Positions 17,063-26,800 of a DNA stretch of 52,968 nucleotides are shown here, in pieces. The stretch spans positions 1 to 52,968 of the forward strand of contig NZ_WHNY01000044.1 of the NCBI RefSeq assembly GCF_013141695.1, read 5' to 3'. Position 1 is the first letter of the stretch. The number at the start of each line of letters is the position of its first letter. Below the pieces are notes generated by a model. That model did no database searches, was not told where the DNA came from, and saw only the letters and a list, made by a program, of their open reading frames with translations. Both the position numbers and the translations under genes were made by a program. Source of the stretch: Paenibacillus plantarum (lineage in GTDB: Bacteria > Bacillota > Bacilli > Paenibacillales > NBRC-103111).

Positions 17063-17096
17063 CAATAACTGGAGAACGACAGACAGGAGCGCTTTT

Positions 17097-17990
17097 ATGA
17101 AGAAAAAGTTTTCTCGACAGTACCCGTTACATGTAATGCTTATACCCGGGATATTATTTGCGCTTGTATTCAGCTATACGCCAATGGTGGGGATTGTCAT
17201 TGCGTTTCAAGATTTTATACCAGCAAAAGGTTTGTTCGGTTCGCGCTGGGTCGGGTTTGACAACTTCAAGTACGCATTCTCACTTCCTGACTTTTCCATT
17301 GTTATGCGCAATACACTCACAATTGCTTTGATGAAAATTGTAGCTGGTATGATCGTGCCGATTTTTATTGCATTATTGTTAAATGAAGTGCGAAATAATT
17401 TTCTTAAGCGCGGCTATCAGACGTTGATTTACTTACCGCATTTTCTGTCGTGGGTTATTCTGGGCGGTATCTTAACGGATATATTATCACTAGATGGGAT
17501 TATTAATCAGTTTATGCATGCAGTCGGTATTGAGAAGATCTCTTTTCTTAGCCGCAATGCCTGGTTCCCCAGCGTCCTTATAAGCACAGATGTGTGGAAG
17601 GAATTTGGTTTTAACACGATTGTGTACTTGGCGGCAATAACTAGTGTTAATCCTTCCTTGTATGAAGCAGCAGTGATTGACGGAGCTGGACGCGGAAGAC
17701 AGATGTGGCACGTGACGTTACCTGGAATGAGGACGATCATAGCACTGTTGGCGACATTAAGCCTTGGAAATGTGCTAAATGCAGGATTTGATCAAGTCTT
17801 TAATTTATATAATCCGGCAGTGTACGCAAGCGGTGACATACTCGACACCTTTGTGTACAGGATGGGCATGATTGATTTCCAGTACGGTTTGGCTACGGCA
17901 ATTGGTGTGTTTAAATCGGTCATCTCGATGCTGCTAATTTCCATCTCCTATTGGACGGCATACAAGCTTATGAACTATCGAATCTTCTAA
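17097..17990 (+). CDS. ABC importer permease, LplB type
   Basis: 297 residues with six predicted membrane helices and a short basic N-terminus. The cytoplasmic coupling (EAA) loop is at about 189-209, YEAAVIDGAGRGRQMWHVTL, which docks on the ATPase. FQDFIPAKGLFGSRWVGFDN (37-56) is typical of the LplB subgroup. It pairs with the LplC-type permease that starts ten bases after its stop. Together with the upstream lipoprotein it should form a carbohydrate uptake transporter of the CUT1 family. Confidence 0.93.
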   Translation: MKKKFSRQYPLHVMLIPGILFALVFSYTPMVGIVIAFQDFIPAKGLFGSRWVGFDNFKYAFSLPDFSIVMRNTLTIALMKIVAGMIVPIFIALLLNEVRNNFLKRGYQTLIYLPHFLSWVILGGILTDILSLDGIINQFMHAVGIEKISFLSRNAWFPSVLISTDVWKEFGFNTIVYLAAITSVNPSLYEAAVIDGAGRGRQMWHVTLPGMRTIIALLATLSLGNVLNAGFDQVFNLYNPAVYASGDILDTFVYRMGMIDFQYGLATAIGVFKSVISMLLISISYWTAYKLMNYRIF

Positions 17991-18000
17991 GGAGGCACTC

Positions 18001-18885
18001 ATGCTCGAACGAAAAACATTCAACAAGTATACTTTTCAAGTATTTAATTTACTTTTTTTAACGATAGTTTCCATAAGCTGCGTACTCCCGCTTATTCATA
18101 TTTTGGCTATATCGTTCAGTAACAGCAGCGAAGCAGCGGCAGGGGCGGTCAAGTTATGGCCAGTCAAGTTCACTACAGATTCTTATTCGTTTATTATGAA
18201 TAAACCCGAATTTCTTCGTTCCATGAGTGTGACACTGATTAGAGTGGTGCTGGCCACAGCGATCGGGATGGCGCTAACGATTCTTTGCGCCTATCCGTTA
18301 TCCAAAGAGAAAGAAAATTTCAATTTTCGCTCGATTTACGCATGGTTCTTTGTGATTACGATCATCTTCAGCGGTGGATTGATTCCGACGTATATGACAA
18401 TCAAGTACATTGGAATTCTGGATAGCATTTGGGCGTTGATTCTCCCTTCGGCATTGCCGGTGTTTAACATCATTTTGCTGTTGAACTTTTTCCGTGGATT
18501 GCCTAAAGAAATAGAGGAATCGGCTTTTATGGATGGCGCTGGTTATTGGCGCGCGATGTGGAGTATTTCCCTGCCTTCTACGAAACCCGCACTAGCAACG
18601 GTTGGATTGTTCATGATCGTCACACAATGGAATTCCTGGTTTGATGGTCTTATTTTCATGAATTCTCCGGATAAATACCCGTTGGCTACATATTTGTACT
18701 CTGTTATCAAAGGAATGGATCTGACTAAACTAAATGGAAGTGATTTCCAAAAATTGACTTCAATTAGTGATCGAACGGCAAAAGCAGCGCAAATCTTTTT
18801 AGGGGCGCTACCCGTTCTGCTGGTATATCCATTCCTACAAAGATATTTTGTGAAAGGAATCGTGCTCGGGAGTGTGAAAGAGTAA
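18001..18885 (+). CDS. ABC importer permease, LplC/YtcP type
   Basis: 294 residues, six membrane helices, with AAGGAGG just upstream of the ATG. The EAA loop is at about 171-191 (EESAFMDGAG core). The segment FSGGLIPTYMTIKYIGILDS (123-142) and a C-terminal FVKGIVLGSVKE are hallmarks of the LplC/YtcP permeases. It completes the importer. The next gene begins 39 bases on and encodes a glycosidase-like enzyme, so import and breakdown are probably expressed together. Confidence 0.93.
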   Translation: MLERKTFNKYTFQVFNLLFLTIVSISCVLPLIHILAISFSNSSEAAAGAVKLWPVKFTTDSYSFIMNKPEFLRSMSVTLIRVVLATAIGMALTILCAYPLSKEKENFNFRSIYAWFFVITIIFSGGLIPTYMTIKYIGILDSIWALILPSALPVFNIILLLNFFRGLPKEIEESAFMDGAGYWRAMWSISLPSTKPALATVGLFMIVTQWNSWFDGLIFMNSPDKYPLATYLYSVIKGMDLTKLNGSDFQKLTSISDRTAKAAQIFLGALPVLLVYPFLQRYFVKGIVLGSVKE

Positions 18886-18924
18886 CCGTAATCGGACTTG
18901 TAACAAAATGAGGGAGCGAGATGA

Positions 18925-20397
18925 ATGAAGATTTATGATGTGGTCACTTTCGGAGCGAATGGCACTGGGATTGTACCCGCAACGCAGGCAATTCAGCAAA
19001 CAATCGACGTTTGCGCAGCGGAAGGAGGCGGAACGGTTCTCGTACCGTCAGGACGGTATTTGATCGGAACGGTCTACTTGAAAAGTTATGTATCCCTCGT
19101 TCTGGATGCAGGTGCGGTGTTGCTGGCTAGTACAGATCGCAACGAATATGAGATGGTAAATGTTTATCAGAGTACTGACAATCCTACAGCGTATCCCGCT
19201 AATATTTGTGCAATCGGCGTTTCGGGAGTCACGATCAGCGGTCGGGGTCGACTGGACGGGCAGGATCAGTCGTTCTGGATAGCTAAAGAGGGAGTAGGTG
19301 ACAGCTCGGAATCGACACTGATTACCTACAAGCCCAAGGAATGGCGACCGATGTCTATATTATTCGAGTATTGTGATGATGTGTGGATTGAAGGAATTAC
19401 AATCAGTAACTGTTCCACTTATGCGGGCTGGCTGATCGACTGCAATCGTGTGAATATCAACGGAGTGACGATTAGCAATGATTTACGAGGACCGAATTCC
19501 GATGGTTTCCATCTAAGTTCCTGTCAATATGTAACGATTGCGAATTCACATTTTCAGACCGGAGACGATTCAATCGCCATTGATGCTAATGGATCGCAAG
19601 AGGCCGGATATATGACGATCACAAATTGTACCTTTCATACTTCTGTCAATTGCTTTCGGATTTACACAGGACTGGATCCGTGGCTTAAGAAGCGTGTGTT
19701 TACCCGAGTAAGTCAAATCGCCATCTCCAATTGTTCAGTCTCTGAAGCAGCAGGATTTATCAACCTGACTGCGGAGGATGGGGAAATCGCAGGTATCTTG
19801 ATTACGGGGATTACATTGCAGATGAACATCGAGGGTGTGCCGATTTTTCTGATGACAAACCGAGGAAGCATCCGCCGGATTTCAATTAGTCAAGTGATTG
19901 CTGAAGCAAATGGAGTCTGTACGGTAGTTGGGCAACCTGGAGACTGCATCGAACAGGTACAGATTACACAGTCGCAATTTGAAATAACGCCGAGAAAGAA
20001 GAAATATGGATTGGGGATCCCTGAGAATATAGCAGGATACGCTTATCATCATTTTTCTCCTTATTTTATTTATATCCGACATGCAGTATCGATTAGTTTT
20101 GATCAGGTGCGTGTACGTTGGACAGAAAATACGCTGTCAGATTGTTGGAGTCTGGTGCACGCTGAACATATCGGTCAGCTCTCCTTGCATCGCGTTCAGG
20201 GAGCGGCATATGGGGATAATCCTGATGTGCCGGTGATCACATTGCATCAGGTGGGAGAAGTTGAAGTAACGGAAATGAAAGTCGAAGCGGCGGCAACCGT
20301 ATTTATATGTCTGACTGGGGACCAAGCTGAACAAACTCGAGTGCGATTAACAAACAATCATCTAGAATTGATCAAAACAGAGGTGCAATTTAACTGA
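18925..20397 (+). CDS. Glycoside hydrolase family 28-like enzyme (polygalacturonase-like), cytoplasmic
   Basis: 490 residues forming a parallel beta-helix: an N-terminal VVTFGANGTG start, then repeated short strands with regular Ile/Val spacing. GH28 carboxylates are kept in NSDGFH (Asn191, Asp193) and TGDDSIAI (Asp214, Asp215), and FRIYTG may supply the substrate-binding Arg. The usual GHG histidine motif of classical polygalacturonases is not evident, so the specificity may be altered; exo-acting and unsaturated-uronide-specific relatives exist. There is no signal peptide, so it should process imported oligosaccharides. It lies directly after the importer genes. Confidence 0.8.
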   Translation: MKIYDVVTFGANGTGIVPATQAIQQTIDVCAAEGGGTVLVPSGRYLIGTVYLKSYVSLVLDAGAVLLASTDRNEYEMVNVYQSTDNPTAYPANICAIGVSGVTISGRGRLDGQDQSFWIAKEGVGDSSESTLITYKPKEWRPMSILFEYCDDVWIEGITISNCSTYAGWLIDCNRVNINGVTISNDLRGPNSDGFHLSSCQYVTIANSHFQTGDDSIAIDANGSQEAGYMTITNCTFHTSVNCFRIYTGLDPWLKKRVFTRVSQIAISNCSVSEAAGFINLTAEDGEIAGILITGITLQMNIEGVPIFLMTNRGSIRRISISQVIAEANGVCTVVGQPGDCIEQVQITQSQFEITPRKKKYGLGIPENIAGYAYHHFSPYFIYIRHAVSISFDQVRVRWTENTLSDCWSLVHAEHIGQLSLHRVQGAAYGDNPDVPVITLHQVGEVEVTEMKVEAAATVFICLTGDQAEQTRVRLTNNHLELIKTEVQFN

Positions 20398-20428
20398 ATG
20401 ATTAATTTATTTCAAGGAGATGAAAGTT

Positions 20429-23400
20429 ATGTTAAATGGAAAGAGAAATCATTGTTTTTTTGTAAGCATATGCTTAGCAATATTATTGACTTTCTCAATC
20501 TGGCATTTAACAACTAATGTTGCTCAAGCAGAAACAGCAACTCCTGATCTAGAAGGGGGCACAGTAACCGGATCGGTCTATGGGGCTGACAGTATTCCGC
20601 TAAACTTAGCCACTGTACAAGTGAGTGGCACTGGACTGAGGGCTGTAACGAATGCAGAAGGAACCTATACGATACCTAAAGTGCCAGCAGGCGGGTACAC
20701 CCTAACAGTGATTAAGCCGGGAAACGTTAACAAAACTTCCGATCAAATTGAAGTTCAAGAGGGCGGAACGGCAACGATATCCCTCACTCTTGCTGTGGAA
20801 CAACTACTGAAGAACGGCGGCTTTGAAGCAGTGAATAACGGCATTGCTATGGATTGGATGCCAATCCAAAATGGCTGGAGTAGCTACTTGGATGTCACTT
20901 CGGAAGCGGCTCGGACGGGATCGAATGGGCTGGTTATCTCCACGAATCAAGGCAATAATCCATGGGTCATGCAGCCAATTCCGGTAGAAGAAGGCGCGAC
21001 CTACAACTTGACCTCCTGGTTCAAAGCGATTGGAGTGACCGGAAACCCCGGTTACAAAGTTGAGTTTTATTCGGGAATAGATAATACACTTGAGAACTGG
21101 GTAACTGGCTACAATTCAAAAGCTCCGGTGTCCCAAAACGATGGTCTGTGGCATGAATTGAAATATGAGATTCAGGCTCCACTAGGCTCTAAGTATATGT
21201 ATGTTTTTTTACGCTTATATGGGACTGGGACCGTATATTACGATGACGCATCCGTAGTTAAAACAATAAATCCGGCACAGCTTCTGGGCTTAGAAACGGA
21301 TCAAATTTTTTACTATCCAGATGTGACGAATGGTAAAATGCTTGCCAAGCTGCGTCCGGAAGACGGGATCTACAACAATAAAACAGTGGATGTCCGGATT
21401 TCTCTTGAAGGTAGTCAATCTGCCGTATTCCAGCAACTGGGCTTGCCGGCTGCTGCGGAGGTGAATGTCCCTTTCGATCCGACCGTTATGGATTTAAAGC
21501 TGCCCTATCAAATTACAGTGGAATTGAAGGATGCGTGGCTGCAACCGATCGATCAGCTGAAGAAAACAATCTATCGCTGGCCTCGGCCGACGACGTTGCC
21601 GGAGAATGGCCCTGTATCTGTAGAGGGTCAGCCGTTCTTCCCGGTCATTGCTTATCATGCGAATGTTGAAGATTACCCGTATCTGAAGGATATTGGAATC
21701 AATACTGTGCAAGGCAAGAATACAACAAGTACAGCAAGTATGGAGTTGCTGCTCGATACTGCGCATGCTAATGGATTGAAAGTGTTGGCGCCACTATATT
21801 GGGATATGAAGGTGAAGGAGAACTACGAGTTGACCCGCGAATTGGTCACTGCGCTTAAAGATCATCCCGCTTTGCTTGGGTGGATGATTATGGATGAGCC
21901 TGTGTTACACGGCATAGCTCAGTCGGAGCTGGTGGAGGCCTATAAGCTGATCCGTTCAATCGACCTCGATCATCCGACCTATATGGTGGAGTATGACCAT
22001 GGTGCATTCCGTTCGGTCGGTCAGGCAACGGATATTCTTACAACCGATGTGTATCCTTACAGAACTAATTTCATGCAGCCGATATCTGCGGTAGGTAGCA
22101 GTGTGCGACGAGCAATGGCGAGTGTAGACGATGTGAAGCCGATCTGGACGGTTCTGCAAACTTTCCGCCTTCAGAATTCCGAATATAACTATCTTCCAAC
22201 CATTACTCAAGTCAGAAATATGGCGTATCAGTCTTTTCTAGCAGGGAGCAAAGGTTTAGCTTATTACTCTATTAATGATCCAGGATGGAAATTAAAAGAT
22301 TCAGAATTGTGGCCAGGGCTTGTTTCGTTTAAGGAAGAGCTACAGTTGATTGGCGATCTTAATGCTGAGGGAACGAAGCTTCAGGAAAGCATTGGAAGCA
22401 GCGTGCAGTGGGGCGTGTGGGAACATGGGCAGGAGCGCTATGCTGTGGCTATCAATCTGACGAAACAGGAACAGTCCACGAGTATTCCAATTAATTTGCA
22501 AGGATACCAGATAGAACCCATGTATGGGGATCAACAAATGAAGTGGGCCAGTTGGGAGAATGGCATCCCTGTAACTTTGGCTCCAGAACAGACGCTTGTG
22601 TATCGTATTGAATCGTTTACTGCAAGCGTAGACGCAGCGATGGGAGAATTGCAGTCCGCCAGGAATTCGATCTCCAACTTGGACTGGAGAGAAAAGTCTG
22701 ATCTGCTTATTGGACAGTTACAGCAATTACAGCAAGCATTGAGCAGCACGAATGACACGATAAATGAGTCCTTGGAAGAAGCGAATCTTTCACTGCAAGA
22801 TTTAGACCTATTGATAGAATGGACGGAGCAACAAGCGGATAGCACGTTGGAGGGGAACAAGGCAGAACTGCTTGATTCTCTGAATAGGGTCCGCTCCTCT
22901 ATTGAGCCCATTGTTCAAGTCGTGTATAACGGCGGATTTGAGAAACAAGCTTCCGGTGCTGTAAAAGCGGACGGATGGTATATGGCAACGAATACCTGGG
23001 ATCGAATTGTGGCGCATACTGGATTAGCTTCTGCTCGGTTAGACCCAGATCCCGCGAACAATTGGAATGTCCTTAGTACCGCTTATGATAGAAGTATTCC
23101 CGTCATTGCAGGCAAGAAATATGTTTTGTCCGGCTGGGTGAAGAATAGTTCGTTAAACGGGCTAGTGCAATTAGGCATAAGACAGGTAGATGCTGCGATG
23201 GGTACAGTAGGCTCCTACACATGGGGGAAAGCGAATAATAATAGTGGATGGACACGATACGAAGTGTCGTTCACTGCTCTACCACAAACAAAAACGTTTC
23301 AGGTTTACTTCAAGGCGGATCCGTCTGTTGATGGTCAGGCTTGGATAGATGATGTGCAAATTCAAAAGGATCTGAACCTGTTTCTTAATCCTGGGTTTGA

Positions 23401-23854
23401 ACAATTGAACGCTGGAAAGGCTACAAACTGGAGTTACTATTCCACAGCGGGAACCAGTATCGCAACAACGAGTGAAAGCGCCCGTTCAGGTAACTATGGC
23501 ATAGCGTTGAAATCAGTGACAACAGCCATGAACCCGGTGTTAGTAAAACAGGGGATGGTCGTTGTGCCAGGCAAAACGTATGAAGTTTCGGCTTGGATTC
23601 GAGCAAATAATCTGCAAGCCTTGGGCTTCAAAATGTATGCAGATGATTATAACGGCACCACATACCTGAGCTCGCAAGCTGGAAATTATGTTAAACCAGG
23701 TCCAGGGATTTGGACGAAAGTTACCTTTCGTTTTACAGCCCCTCAAGGGGCAAATAATGCTGTTGTTAACTTTAGGTTGTATGGAATTGGCAATGTTAAC
23801 GGTACCGATCAGATTGACTTGGATGATATCGCAGTGATTGAAGTTGATAATTAA
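20429..23854 (+). CDS. Large secreted multidomain glycosidase-like protein (paralogue 1)
   Basis: 1,141 residues; the ATG at 20429 is nine bases after AAGGAG, whereas an ATG at 20420 touches that site. Order of parts: signal peptide (cut after AQA at 34); carboxypeptidase-regulatory-like beta domain (43-125, GTVTGSVYG to TVIKPG); carbohydrate-binding-module-like jelly roll (128-280, LLKNGGFEAV to YYDDASVV); a linking beta domain; a TIM-barrel region (about 392-640) with GWMIMDEPVLHG, where Glu490 is the probable acid/base; a beta domain; a helical segment (729-829); and two more jelly rolls (833-981, 985-1141). Strand 7 reads WTVLQTFR with Gln577 where a nucleophile Glu would be expected. It probably binds, and may cleave, a polysaccharide outside the cell. 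The next gene is its duplicate. Confidence 0.8.
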   Translation: MLNGKRNHCFFVSICLAILLTFSIWHLTTNVAQAETATPDLEGGTVTGSVYGADSIPLNLATVQVSGTGLRAVTNAEGTYTIPKVPAGGYTLTVIKPGNVNKTSDQIEVQEGGTATISLTLAVEQLLKNGGFEAVNNGIAMDWMPIQNGWSSYLDVTSEAARTGSNGLVISTNQGNNPWVMQPIPVEEGATYNLTSWFKAIGVTGNPGYKVEFYSGIDNTLENWVTGYNSKAPVSQNDGLWHELKYEIQAPLGSKYMYVFLRLYGTGTVYYDDASVVKTINPAQLLGLETDQIFYYPDVTNGKMLAKLRPEDGIYNNKTVDVRISLEGSQSAVFQQLGLPAAAEVNVPFDPTVMDLKLPYQITVELKDAWLQPIDQLKKTIYRWPRPTTLPENGPVSVEGQPFFPVIAYHANVEDYPYLKDIGINTVQGKNTTSTASMELLLDTAHANGLKVLAPLYWDMKVKENYELTRELVTALKDHPALLGWMIMDEPVLHGIAQSELVEAYKLIRSIDLDHPTYMVEYDHGAFRSVGQATDILTTDVYPYRTNFMQPISAVGSSVRRAMASVDDVKPIWTVLQTFRLQNSEYNYLPTITQVRNMAYQSFLAGSKGLAYYSINDPGWKLKDSELWPGLVSFKEELQLIGDLNAEGTKLQESIGSSVQWGVWEHGQERYAVAINLTKQEQSTSIPINLQGYQIEPMYGDQQMKWASWENGIPVTLAPEQTLVYRIESFTASVDAAMGELQSARNSISNLDWREKSDLLIGQLQQLQQALSSTNDTINESLEEANLSLQDLDLLIEWTEQQADSTLEGNKAELLDSLNRVRSSIEPIVQVVYNGGFEKQASGAVKADGWYMATNTWDRIVAHTGLASARLDPDPANNWNVLSTAYDRSIPVIAGKKYVLSGWVKNSSLNGLVQLGIRQVDAAMGTVGSYTWGKANNNSGWTRYEVSFTALPQTKTFQVYFKADPSVDGQAWIDDVQIQKDLNLFLNPGFEQLNAGKATNWSYYSTAGTSIATTSESARSGNYGIALKSVTTAMNPVLVKQGMVVVPGKTYEVSAWIRANNLQALGFKMYADDYNGTTYLSSQAGNYVKPGPGIWTKVTFRFTAPQGANNAVVNFRLYGIGNVNGTDQIDLDDIAVIEVDN

Positions 23855-23877
23855 AGTTAACCGAGGAGATGAAAGTT

Positions 23878-26800
23878 ATGTTAAATGGAAAGAGAAAGCA
23901 TAATTTTTTTGTAAGCTTATGCTTAGCAATGTTATTGACTTTCTCAAGCTGGAATTTAACAACTAATGTTGCTAATGCAGTAACACCAACACCATCGGTT
24001 CTGGCGAATTTTCAGAATAATGTTGTTTATGGCAGTTTAGGTACCGGTAACGCGGAAATTTCTAATCCAGCAAGTGGTTACACGATGAATCCTAATTTTG
24101 CAGATGACTTCAGCAGCTACTTTAATCAGCAATTCAATGCACAGCCACTGCCGCTTGACATTGTGACGCCAGGTTCAGTAGTGGCAGGAAATAAATCTAT
24201 TTCACAGAATAGCAGCAGTGTGGCTTATCCAAGTCAGCTTTATACCGGCAGCCTTACAATTTCGAATGTTTATGGAACGATGTCCATTGGTGATTCCACA
24301 ACTGTTGGGACTACAGTGCTCTATGGTGGAGACTCATGCACGATAGGCGCGACATCAAACCTTACAATTTACGGCGATGTCGTATGTAATGGCCCGATTA
24401 CCTTTACAGGTAACATCACTGGGTTGACCATACATGGGAATGTAATTGCCGCTGGAGATATCACTTTTAATTCAAGTGTAGGATCTTTTACGGTTGATAA
24501 AACCATGAGTGCACAGGGGGGAATTGCTTTTCAAGGAAGCAATATTACAGTAGGCCACATAGGTGGCGACCTTATTGGGGAAGGAATTAGCTTTCACGGT
24601 TTCTCTTCTCTTTCTGTAGCAGGAAATGTGAGCAGTACGTTGGACTTTATGCCCAGTAGCGGTAACTATACAAGCTTCCTTATTGGTAAGTCCTTGTATG
24701 TAACCGGCAAATCTCAATTTTCAACTTTCAATGAAGTAACGATTCAAGGTTCATATTATGGAAAAGGCAATATCGATATGCATGACCAAATTTCCACAAA
24801 TGGTCTTACCGTGGGAGAATCTATGCTTTCCAATGGATCTATCGACTTTCATGGAATTGGTGCACCGGTGAATGTAGGCCAATTTCTGGGTGCCTTAAAT
24901 CAACTTAATTTTAATAATAATATTTCGGACCTTGTAAGTCTTGGTGGCATAACAGCTGGGCAAGTCAACATATACAATAACTTTGCCCCAGCTAATATAG
25001 TTATCGATTATAATCCGCCGGCTGTTGCAACAACGCCTATACTGGTAGGAGGCACGGTTACCGGATCGGTCTATGGGGTTGAAGGTATTCCGTTAAAATC
25101 AGCGACTGTACTGGTGAATGGCATTGGACTGAGGGCTGTAACGAAAGCAGAAGGAACCTATACCATACCTAATGTGCCGGCAGGAGGGTACACCCTCACG
25201 GTGATTAAACCGGGATACGTTAACGGAATTTCCGATCAAATTGAAGTTCAAGAGGGAGGAACGTCGACGGTATCCTTAACTCTTACTGTGGAACAACTAT
25301 TGAAGAACGGCGGTTTTGAAGCTGTGGCCAACAGTATTCCCACGGATTGGAAGGCATTTCAAAATGGTTGGGGTAGCTTCATGGGAGTCGCTACAGAAGC
25401 AGCGCGTACGGGAGAATACGGGATGGCTATCTTCACGAGTCAGAGCAATAACCCGTGGGTCATGCAGCCCATTCCGGTAGAAGAAGGGGCGACCTACAAG
25501 TTGACTTCCTGGTTCAAAGCGATTGGAGTGACTGGAAACGCCGGTTATAAGGTTGAGTTCTATTCGGGCATTGAAAATACAGTCGAAAACTGGGTAACTG
25601 GTTACGAATCAAAAGCCCCGGTGTCCCAGAACGATGGTCAGTGGCATGAATTGAATTATGAAATTCAGGCTCCACTGGGCTCGAAGTATATGTATGTTTA
25701 TTTACGCCTATTTGGCACCGGGGACTTATATTACGATGACGCATCTGTCATTAAAACGATAAATCCCCGACAGCTTGTCGGCTTAGAAACGGATCAAATT
25801 TATTACTATCCAGATGTGACGAATGGTACTGTGCTTGCTAAGCTGCGTCCAGAGGACGGTAGCTTCAATAATAAAACAGTGGATATCCGGATTGCGCTTG
25901 AAGGAAGTCCTTCTGCCGTATTCGAGCAAACAGGTTTACCGGCTGCTCTGGAGGTGAATATCCCTTTCGATCCGACAGTCATGGATTTGCAGCAGCCTTA
26001 CCAGATTACAGTGGTTTTGAAGGATGAGTGGCAACAGTCAATCGATCAACTTGAAAAAACCATCTATCGTTGGCCTCGACCGACGGCATTGCCGGAGAAT
26101 GGCCCTGTACATGTAGATGGTCAACCATTCTTCCCAGTCATTGCTTATCATGCGAATGTTGAAGATTACCCGTACTTGAAGGAGGTTGGAATCAATACTG
26201 TACAAGGCAACAGTATAAGAAGTGTAGAAGATATGGAGATAATCCTCGATACAGCGCAAGCCAATGGATTGAAAGTGCTGGCGCAGCTATATTCGGGAAT
26301 GAAGGTGAAAGAGAATTTCGAGTTGACCCGTGCTGTGGTCACAGCAGTTAAGAATCATCCCGCTTTGCTCGGGTGGATGATTATGGATGAGCCGGTGTTA
26401 AATGGCATCCCGCAGTCGGAGCTGCTGGAGGCGTATAAGTTGATCCGTTCAATTGACCCCGATCATCCGACCTATATGGTGGAGTATGATCCGGGTGCAT
26501 TCCGAATGGTTGGTCAGGCAACGGATATTCTTGCAACCGATGTGTATCCTTACAGAACCGACTTTATGCAGCCGATATCTGCGGTAGGTGAAAGTGTGAG
26601 GAGTGCAGTGGCGAATGTAGACGATGTGAAACCGATCTGGACGGTTTTGCAGACCTTCAGACTTCAGAATTCTGTATATAGCTACCTTCCGACCATTAAT
26701 CAAATCCGTAATATGGCCTATCAGTCTTTTCTAGCAGGGAGCAAAGGTCTAGCTTATTACTCTATTAATGATCCAGGATGGAAATTAAAAGATTCAGAAT

